Origin: Torymus aiolomorphi
Taxonomy: Eukaryota > Arthropoda > Insecta > Hymenoptera > Torymidae
Direction of reading: 5' to 3'
DNA: 64,000 bases
Assembly: GCA_036365515.1 (NCBI GenBank)
Contig: CM070875.1
Location: 99,830,628-99,894,627 of the forward strand
Within the stretch, counting starts at the first letter, position 1; every line of letters starts with the position of its first letter. Below are positions 55,906 to 64,000 of the stretch, piece by piece. The translations under genes and the position numbers were made by a program. The notes beneath the pieces are model-generated. The model made no database searches and was not told the DNA's origin. It saw only the letters and a program-made list of their open reading frames with translations.

Positions 55906-56745
55906 CTACAAGAAATGAATATTAAATTAATTATTATATTAATTACTTGAATCAATATATTTAATGAACAATTTAATAATATATACAATACTAAACATAA
56001 TACAAAGGTCAATAATATATTTGAAAGTGAACAGAATGTAAAAGATAGACGAGTCGAGTACGTGCAAAGAACGAGTGCGCTGATTATTGTCGGAGTTACG
56101 TCCGCTATTAACAGGTAGGCCGTGAAACAATTCTCACCGTTACCGACGAAAAGTCGGCACTAAGAAAACTTCGTGCGGGTGAAGCGATAGAGTAAAAAGC
56201 GATAAAGGCCAGTGTTCGGTGTAGCTGAAAACTCTCGCTTCGAAAGGTACTTACACTGTTACATATAAGACTAAAAGCGTATCGAATGCAAGCCATAGGT
56301 GAAATGTGATTTATTTATTTAAAATGATAGAAATAGTCAATGTATTATAAAATATTCCTCTAGCAAAGTCTTGTTCTATGCTTTACGGTGTTTTAATTAT
56401 CAATGCTCTATTATTTCTAAAGATGAACTAGCAAGCAACTATACAAATAAGGAAGTTTTCCCAGGACCTGTAAGTTTAGTTAGGAAGGAGGTTTTATTAA
56501 TTTGTCGGGTATAGAAATGCAAGAACCTTAATAAATAAAAGTATTACAATGTAATACTAAGCCAGACCCTGGTTATTATTTGCTGGTAGGACTTATTCCT
56601 GCAACATTAGGAACTTTCTAAATTTGGTAAAATATCGGAAAATAAGTGAACGGAAACAAGTATTTTGTATTAACCAATATAATTAATTATTGATTATTAT
56701 GAGCAGAATAATATGGCTATTAACAAATTATTAATTATTAATTAT
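55906..56745. other. Spacer with a foldback-arm fragment at 56306-56350
   Basis: TTATTTATTTAAAATGATAGAAATAGTCAATGTATTATAA-like sequence at 56306-56350 matches the arm of the foldback element at 21286-21335. The rest shows no gene. Confidence 0.5.
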
Positions 56746-57016
56746 TGTTGAAATGAGTGAGGTGTGGGTAATTAACAAATACATTGAACAGTATAAAAAT
56801 GAGGTTTATTATAACTGGCTATAATAGCCGTAGTCTATACGTCCGTCTACATCGAGGTCTGAACGGCAAGAGGGAGTGATTCTGTGCTTACGGCGCTTGC
56901 GCGCCTCGGGTAGGCCGCGCCTCCAAAGTACGAATAGGTGGTGCCACTAGTATCATGCGTTAGAGCTAGTACATCAGTATATAGTCAAGATTGTCTATTT
57001 ACTGTAATATCCAACA
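56746..57016 (-). repeat. 3' LTR of Copia element
   Basis: 271 bp, TGTTGGATATT...CATTTCAACA on the minus strand, matching 62261-62531 at the same length with roughly a dozen differences. ATTAT at 56741-56745 is the target duplication. Confidence 0.95.
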
Positions 57017-57940
57017 CATCTCCTTAAATTTATAATCTTGACTTTTACATATCAATTTTCTTAAATACAATGACTTAATTTTTAATTCCATATTTTATTT
57101 ATACCCTTCAAATCAGTCTCAACGCTTTTCTATTTTTCAGAAATTTTGTTTTTTCTAAGATTCTTTGTTTACGTATCTGCTAAATTAAATTGTGAGTCTA
57201 TTTTTATAATATCGATTATTCCATTTTCATAGGTTTCATTAAGAGGGTGTGGTACTCATGTACTCTGTTTTACCGGCAGAACACGGTAAATTCTATATTA
57301 TTAACATAAATATATCGAATTACGTCTTATAAAGAGATAGTTGCCCTGCGCAATGTAATAATCTACGAGCCTACGCAGTTTTGAGCTCAAATATCAACGG
57401 CATCCTAAAAAATTTTGCGAACAAAAATAACCGAAATTTCGTTCGCAAAATTTTTTAGGGTGCTGTTGATATTTGGGCTCAAAACTGCACAAGCTGGTAG
57501 ATTATTACATTGCACAGGGCAACTATCTCTTTATAAGACGTAATTCGATATATTTATTTTAATAATATAGAATTTACCGAGTTCTGTCGGTAAAACAGAG
57601 TGCATGAGTACCACGCCCTCTTAATGAAAACTATGAAAATGGAATAATCGATATTATAAAAATAGACTCACAATTTAATTTAGCAGATACGTAAACAAAG
57701 AATCTTAGAAAAAACAAAATTTCTGAAAAATAGAAAAGCGTTGAGACTGATTCGAAGGGTATAAATAAAATATGGAATTAAAAATTAAGTCATTGTATTT
57801 AAGAAAATTGATATGTAAAAGTCAAGATTATAAATTTAAGGAGATGTGTTGGATATTACAGTAAATAGACAATCTTGACTATATACTGATGTACTAGCTC
57901 TAACGCATGATACTAGTGGCACCACCTATTCGTACTTTGG
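56923..57940. repeat. 1,018-bp palindrome at the Copia 3' end
   Basis: The sequence is symmetric about position 57431, with arms of about 500 bp and a 17-bp loop (57422-57438). The right arm ends with an inverted copy of the first 94 bp of the LTR (57847-57940) preceded by an inverted copy of the polypurine tract (AAGGAGATG). The arms differ at only a few positions. Confidence 0.93.
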
Positions 57941-58037
57941 AATACCCTTAATGTAATTAATGATACTGCACTTCAATGTGCTTTGAATTTTTTGTAAAGT
58001 TACCGAATTTTGCAATTGCAATCGCTCTTGAGTTGTC

Positions 58038-59273
58038 CTAATACATTTTAATAAGCTTATCAAGGTTTACATTAAATGATTCGCATAATAAATTTCTAAT
58101 AAACAAGACTTCTGTCACTGCTTCAGACATAGCAGTATATTCCGCAAAAGTAGAACATTTTGTTACTGTACTTTGTTTATACGTCTTCCAAAAAATTAAA
58201 TTTCCGTATAGTCTAATTGCAAAACCTGTTGTCGATATTCTATCTGCATTATCTCCTGCATAATCGGAATCTACCATACAATCTAATACTTCGCTATTTG
58301 CATTATTGTAGTACGTTAGTTTTAAGTCTTTCGTCTTAAATAAGTATTTCAAAATTCTCATTGCATATTTAAAGTGTCTTTGGTCAAAACGACTTTGGTA
58401 ACGACTTAAATAATTAACACTGTATGCTATATCTGGCCTCGTGTCTGTACTAATATATAATAATTCGCCTATTAGATTTCTATATTTTATTGTTTCATCA
58501 ATTTCACTAGCTTGTTCTAATTTTAAATTAGTCTCCATTGGAGTATCGTATAATTTTGCATTTTCAAGCTTGTATTTTAGAACCAATGATTCAATATATT
58601 TGGTTTGACTTAAGGTCATTTTATTTCTATCATCACTGTAATCAATATCAATACCGATGTATTGACTAATTTTGCTTAAATCCTTCATTGCAAATCTTTT
58701 CATCAGAGTAGCTTTTACTTCATTGATTTTATTTTTATCTTCACAACAAATTAAGAGATCATCTACAAAGACTAGTATATATATTGAATCTTTGCTTGTA
58801 TTATTTACATATAGACATTATTCATAGCTACTTCTTACAAAATTTAATTTCTCGACATATTCGTTGAAACAATCGTACCATGCTCTAGTACTTTTTCTAA
58901 GACCATAGAGAGCCTTTTGCAATTTGCAAACTTTAATGTCTCCAGTTTCGTAACCTTTTGGTTCATTAATGTACACTTCTGATTTTACATTGCGATTTAA
59001 AAATGCCGTTTCAACATCCATTTGTTCTATAAACAAATTATTTTTACAACTGTAAGACAATAAAATTTTCAACGTTTGCATTTTACCTACAAGTGAATGA
59101 ACATTTTCAACATATTCTTTTTGTTGGAATGCTCTTACAACTAATCTCGCTTTATAAGTATCGTTATTTTTCTTTTTATAAACCCATTTAACATCAATGA
59201 CCTTTTTTTCTTTTTGCCTTTCGACAATTTGCCATGTGTGATTTTTCTTTAAACTGTTTATTTCGGAATCCAT
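58038..59273 (-). pseudogene. Copia reverse transcriptase and RNase H
   Basis: RT blocks on the minus strand: VIDVKWVYKKK, YKARLVVRAFQQ, IEQMDVETAFLN, CKLQKALYGLRKSTRAWYDCF, then after a frameshift near 58820 the catalytic box LVFVDDLLI (about 58760) with both Asp intact. YIGIDIDY and LIGELLYISTDTRPDIAYSVNYLSRY follow. RNase H has VDSDYAGD, ISTTGFAIRL and STFAEYTAMSEAV. The domain copies the RNA and removes the template. One frameshift and an early stop at 58818 block expression; otherwise well preserved. Confidence 0.92.
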
Positions 59274-59289
59274 TGCTATTTGCCCTTGT

Positions 59290-60880
59290 TTATATTCGCT
59301 GGAGTTTATCGCCTCCTCGAATGTATTTGGTACATTTGTGAGTAACTGGATTTCCGTATCTACTTACTGGACTTTTCTTTCTTTGAGATTTTCGCGGTAT
59401 TGTTAGTCTATCTCTATTTTCGTTGTCTTCGTTATCAGATTCGTTATCGTTTACATTCTTATTATTCGGATCGATTAATTCAATTTGCTCTCCTCTACTT
59501 TCCCCGAAGGTCGCAGTAGAGTGAGAAGGATATTCAGAATCGCTGTTGTTCGTTTCATTTAATTCTACGTTAATTTCAGAATCACTATTTTCGTTTTCTA
59601 AACAGATTAACTTTATACTATCTTCTATTACATCAACATGCCTTGCAGTAATTACTTTATTATTAACTAAGACTTTATAACCGTTTTCAACGTATCCTAC
59701 TAATACACCTACTTGTGCCTTATTATCCCACTTACTTTTCCTTAGAGCTTCCGGAACTCTTACGAAGACTACTTCCGTAAATTTTAAAATTTTTAACATT
59801 TGGCTTTTCCCGAAAAATATTTCATAAGGAGTTTTATTCTCTGACGTGTTTGCAATTGTTCTATTTTTTAAATAAGCTACCGTTTTCATTACTTCCGGCC
59901 AATCTCTTCTATGAATTTTTGCTTCCCTCATTAAGCATGTACCTATATCCATTGCTGATCTATTATATCTCTCCGCTACTCCATTTAATTCGAGCGTAGG
60001 GTGGACATGTCAAAAATTCTATTCCTTTTGATTTTACAAAATCGAAAATTTCGCGATTTAGATATTCTCTACCTTTATCACATTGCAGCTTTTTCATTCT
60101 CTTATTAAATTTATTTTCTACTAAATTTACGAATTCAATAAAACAACTTGCAGCTTCTGACTTATTCTTAATGCAAAAGATTCTAGTACATTTACTATAA
60201 TCATCAATAAATGTAAGAAAATAATTTTCTCCACTATAGCCAGTAGTACTATGTGGACCATTTAAATCAGTGTGTATTAACTCTAGGATTTCTTTCGTTT
60301 TTGTTCGATTATTTTCAAACGGTATATTTGCCATTTTACTTTGTATGCAATTTACACATTTCATATCTATTTTTTCCAATTTATCTGGTAAACCTTCAAC
60401 TAATTTATTATTTACTATTTTATTCAAATAATTAAAATTATGGCCAAGTGCTCTATGCCATTTTTCTTTATCTGATAGTCTTACTGAATTTACATATTTA
60501 TCTTTATTTTTATTCATTAATGCATAACTTTTCAAAGAATACAAATTCTCACTTTTATTTGCAATATCTACTAATTCTCCCGATTTATTGTAAATTTTAT
60601 CATTACTGTCTTGCGCAGTTATTGTGGCATTTTTAGTTATTCTGGAAAAGCTTAACAACTTTTGCTTAATTCCTTCTACATAATATACATTACTCAAATC
60701 AATTTGTTTTTCATTATAATAATTTCTAACATTAATTTTTATATTACCGATTTTCGTCGCTTTTAACATTTTACCATCTGGTAATTTTACATTTACCGGA
60801 TCTTTTAAAACTATATACTTCTCAAAATATTTATCGCTTCTAATAATATGGTCTGAGGACCACTGTCCAATAACCAATTT
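59290..60880 (-). pseudogene. Copia integrase
   Basis: A GAG-pre-integrase region (WHRALGHNFNYL, CVNCIQSKM) is followed by the core: LIHTDLNGP (first Asp), FIDDYSKCTRIF, QCDKGREYL (second Asp), then after a frameshift near 59965 AIMDIGTCLMREAKI and WPEVMKTVAYLKNR and the typical TPYEIFFGK block. The Glu box lies at the shift. A charged C-terminal region (Asn/Asp/Glu-rich) links to the reverse transcriptase. It inserts the element's DNA. Confidence 0.9.
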
Positions 60881-61955
60881 ATTTCGTTACCTTCGCATTC
60901 TCTATTTACGTTATAACCTGTTATGTCTTTTACTTCTGGGCCGCATACTTGTGTTGACCACATCTCGAATGATGAACCCTGCTGCTCGTCCGTTGACTTG
61001 TTTTGATTTGAACTGCGTCCGTGTCCTCTGCCTCGATTGTAGCCTTGTTGGTTTCCACGTTGTCCTCTCGATGATTGAGTACCTCTACCTCTGCCGCCTT
61101 GTTGGCCTTTCCAACAATCCTTTTTATAATGTCCGACTTTGCCGCACGTAAAGCACTGTCCGTTTGTCATTGTTGAGATCGTGCTTACATTATTCTTCTT
61201 TTCTGAATTATTTTTGACTAAATTCTTTTCTTTGATTTTTGATTTTACGTAATCTACTGTCCTTTTTCTTTCCGGAATGTCATCGATAAGGTCACGAATA
61301 TAACTGTAACTTGCTGGTAATGCTTTAAGTATCGCATTTTCTCAGTTTCATCTATCTTTCCTCCGGCTGCTTTAAATTCTTTCACCGCTTTCTCATATTC
61401 TATGAAGAATTCTTCAACATCTTCATAATTCTTTAATTTAATATCTTCAATTTTTCCTCGGCATATTATTTGTAATGACGTGGATTTCGTCACATATAAT
61501 TTATCCAAATTTGCAATCATTTCATTAGCTGATTTACACTCACAAACATATTCTAGTTGCTTATCTGAAATAGTGCTAATTAATATATTTCTTGCTTTTA
61601 AATCCTTTTTCTTCCATTCATCTGCTTTATCTGTCTGAGCCCGTTCTCTTTTGGCTTGCTCTTTGCACTCTTTATATTCTAATAGAGTCATTAAGCGAAA
61701 TTTCCAACTTGTATAATTTGCACCATCAAAAATGGGAATTACTATATCTTCGATTTTTGCTTGCTTAGCCATCTCGACTTCTTTTAATTTAATATTTTCG
61801 TATACTTTTATTACGTTATTTTGCGTAATTATTTTCTGCACTATTTTCATAAAACGTTTTTCAGCAATCTTTTCCTCAATTGTTTCTTCGCTTTCATCTT
61901 CATTGTCTTCTAGTATTACTTCTTCTTTGGTTTTCACTTTTCCTTTAGTGTCCAT
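60811..61955 (-). pseudogene. Copia gag with zinc knuckle, and protease start
   Basis: The ATG at 61955 (MDTKGKVKTKEEV) opens a charged N-terminal region followed by the Copia Gag core (FDGANYTSWKFRLMTLL, LISTISDKQLEYV, LDKLYVTKSTSLQ, ...MRYLKHYQ). A frameshift near 61300 leads to the linker and the CCHC knuckle CFTCGKVGHYKKDC (about 61165-61124), an Arg/Gly/Gln-rich tract, and the protease motif INWLLDSG (about 60880), just before another frameshift. Gag forms the particle. Confidence 0.92.
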
Positions 61956-62235
61956 TTACCACATGTATAACCTCAAATTCTGCCAGTTGCTGTATTCTTG
62001 CACCGTGCAGCGTGCTTCACACAACAAATATAATCTGCTCGCAGCGGCTTGAATTTTCATAAATTTTCCAAAAATTCTTTCTTCTGTCACTTAAAGATAT
62101 ATTTTATTATTTATTCACATTTGTATTTTTCTTAGTTTTGCACTTTTTCTTCAATATTTTTTACTGCAAACTTTTCGCAAGCCACGTGTTTTCCTCTACC
62201 TCCCCCGAAGGTCTGATAGAGAAAAAAGATAGTTC

Positions 62236-62260
62236 CATACCAACCACTGACTTGCTACCA
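62236..62260 (-). promoter_or_regulatory. Copia primer-binding region
   Basis: On the minus strand the bases after the 5' LTR read TGGTAGCAAGTCAGTGG, beginning with the TGGTA common to tRNA-Met type primers of Copia elements. Confidence 0.5.
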
Positions 62261-62531
62261 TGTTGAAATGAGTGATGTGTGGATAATTAACAAATTCATT
62301 GAACAGTATAAAAATGAGGTTTATTAAAACTGGCTATAATAGCCGTAGTCTATACGTCCGTCTACATCGAGGTCTGAACGACAAGAGGGAGTGATTCTGT
62401 GCTTACGGCGCTTACGCGCCTCGAATAGGCCGCGCCTCCAAAGTACGAATAGGTGGCGCCACTAGTATCATGCGTTAGAGCTATTACATCAGTATATGGT
62501 CAAGATTATATATTTACTATAATATCCAACA
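62261..62531 (-). repeat. 5' LTR of Copia element
   Basis: 271 bp, TGTTGGATATT...CATTTCAACA on the minus strand, followed outside by ATTAT (62532-62536). Confidence 0.95.
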
Positions 62532-62536
62532 ATTAT

Positions 62537-62769
62537 CATTATTTATAATAATAATTTAATAATTATTAAATTTTCCTTAAAGTATTAAAAAAAAATTTAC
62601 TTATGTATTCATTTGATCGAGGTCCTTAAAAAAATATTCAAATAAAAACTTTTGTTAATAACAATACTCTAATATAATATTTAATAATTTTACTGATAAT
62701 ATACTATAACAAACAGTGATAACGTTGTTACACTATGTAATTATTATTTTCTCTTATAAAATTGTGAAT
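62537..62769. other. AT-rich spacer
   Basis: No feature recognised between the Copia element and the next GC-rich block. Confidence 0.4.
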
Positions 62770-62773
62770 CTAT

Positions 62774-63858
62774 TGTAACGCGTGCGCGAGTTAGGTAATT
62801 CGAGATTCGATTTACCCGCGCCGAGCAGGCATGCTCACTGGGGGCGCGAGCGCGTGAGCATCCTGACCGGATTAAAACATTCTCGCGACGCGTAATATGC
62901 CCGTCGCGTACCCGCGAAGCTGCTACGGCTTGATGCGAGTCACGGCAGCCATCTTCGTGTCTGCCTTCGCGCCGAATGCATCTCCTCCGTGTCTCTCGTA
63001 AGTTACCTCGTCCGCGCCGTCCTATCGTGTTTTAGGATTACCGCGAGAGTAGTGGAGGCGCCGATGTATGTGTACGTGCGAAAGAGAGACAGAGAGAGAG
63101 AGAGAGCGAGAGAGAGCGATCCCGAGCCGCGTGAGCCGCACGAGACTGCGAGCGAGGAGCCGGCAGCCAGCCCGCCTGCCGACCCAATAAGCGAGCAAGA
63201 GAGAGAGAAAGAGAGCGCAACTGCTATGCGAGCGACAGAGAGCGAGAGAGAGAGCCGAGTGCATCGGCTGCTCCTTCTTAACGTAAGTTTTCTACTCTCC
63301 TCTCGCTGGTTTATTGTAAAGGCTCGCACGGAAATCGCCCCGTGCAAGCTTTCTGTGCTGTGTACGTGCGGGTGTGTGTCAGCCCGCCGTACTTTAACAC
63401 CATGCTCGAGAATAGCAGCTTCGCCGCGCGCCGAATTGTTCGCGCGTTTGAATATTAACTGTCGTGCGCGGACTAACAGTTTGTTTTAATGAGCACGTGC
63501 GTTGTGCATGTAAATGTTATTGATTTTAATATACTGTGATATCTAGTTACTCGTCGCGTTGTTCATTACAACCTGTCCTTCTCCCGGATACCGCCGCCTC
63601 CGCGGGAAAACGACTCCGCCGGTCGTTTTCATATCTGAGTATAGCGGCCGCGCGCTTTACTCTTCGAGCGTGCGTTTTTCACTCAGCGATCCAATTAGTT
63701 GGAAAGCGAAGTTCGTGTGCGATCTTCGCGTTGTTTTCGGGATTCCAGGAGCAGATCCCCGGGAAAGTCATTTCAGTCTGACACCCGCGGCACCGTGTTC
63801 TAGGGCATCGCTGGCCTGTGGCTTGTTGGGATTTTCCCTCACTAGCCATCCCGTTACA
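62774..63858. mobile_element. Solo-LTR-like GC-rich block, TSD CTAT
   Basis: A 1,085-bp GC-rich block beginning TGTAACGCG and ending CCCGTTACA (inverted TGTAACG/CGTTACA ends), flanked by CTAT at 62770-62773 and 63859-63862. It contains GA-rich stretches (about 63086-63260). Frames inside are simple-sequence frames. The composition, size and 4-bp flank resemble the insertion at 15644-16816. A CpG-rich promoter of a host gene is the main alternative, but the paired ends favour an LTR. Confidence 0.65.
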
Positions 63859-63905
63859 CTATGAAAAAAACTTTTTACAAAAGTTTAAATTAAGGCAAGT
63901 ATTAT

Positions 63906-63908
<3 letters not shown>

Positions 63909-63996
<88 letters not shown>
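63909..63996. repeat. (CT)n microsatellite
   Basis: About 40 CT units with a few interruptions, running to the end of the window. Confidence 0.97.
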
Positions 63997-63997
<1 letters not shown>

Positions 63998-64000
63998 GCT

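Larger units (their letters stand above)
56746..62531 (-). mobile_element. Copia LTR retrotransposon
   Basis: 5,786 bp with 271-bp LTRs at both ends and ATTAT on both sides (56741-56745 and 62532-62536). On the minus strand it has gag, zinc knuckle, protease, integrase, reverse transcriptase and RNase H in Copia order. Only a few frameshifts separate them, so it is fairly young. Its 3' region carries an inverted duplication (56923-57940). Confidence 0.95.

Noticed and set aside
62989..63864. Candidate host first exon
   Set aside because: The frame is dominated by GA repeats, and the block has paired LTR-like ends and a 4-bp flank; not supported without transcripts.

Overview
The window looks like transposon-rich insect DNA, probably from a hymenopteran such as a parasitoid wasp. 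That guess rests on the mix of element families (Polinton/Maverick, BEL/Pao with a TTTGGTCC primer site, Tc3-like and mariner transposases, Helitron, Copia) and on AGGTCA-type repeats. It is an inference: no complete single-copy host gene anchors it. Almost every coding region is broken by stops, frameshifts or insertions.

Layout. 0.4-1.6 kb: broken Tc1/mariner-superfamily transposase and a 42-bp tandem repeat. 2.5-3.1 kb: Helitron-type helicase fragment. 4.6-5.1 kb: a 270-bp direct repeat. About 5.35-19.4 kb: an eroded Polinton/Maverick (endogenous adintovirus-like element), all genes on +: protein-primed DNA polymerase B, packaging ATPase, small structural proteins, a phospholipase-A2-like protein, integrase with chromodomain, penton-like and minor capsid proteins, major capsid protein, adenain-like protease, and two copies of one uncharacterised gene family. 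Two later insertions sit in its capsid genes: a TA-flanked MITE (13667-14431) and a solo-LTR-like block (15644-16816).

19.7-22.3 kb: a 5'-truncated non-LTR retrotransposon (minus) and a 1.1-kb foldback element. 22355-46084: five elements nested inside one another. A mariner carries a Gypsy element (TSD AGTG). The Gypsy integrase is split by an element whose two ends are inverted arrays of a 174-bp tandem repeat. The right array is split by a BEL/Pao element (TSD CTTTG). One Pao LTR carries a hairpin insertion.

46.1-54 kb: mostly non-coding, with dispersed repeats, microsatellites, an inverted-repeat element and a Rac/Mtl-like GTPase fragment. 54.1-55.9 kb (minus): an unrecognised gene with phase-consistent splice sites; one exon is split by an 805-bp near-perfect palindrome with a 5-bp TSD. 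56746-62531: a Copia element (minus, TSD ATTAT) whose 3' end carries a 1-kb inverted duplication of PPT and U3. 62774-63858: a GC-rich solo-LTR-like block with TSD CTAT, followed by a CT microsatellite.

The strongest unusual objects are the five-level nest, the 174-bp inverted-array element, the Copia palindrome and the palindrome that interrupts an exon. The Polinton looks non-functional: polymerase motif C reads DTNS instead of DTDS, the Walker A loop is altered, and both the penton-like and major capsid genes are interrupted.
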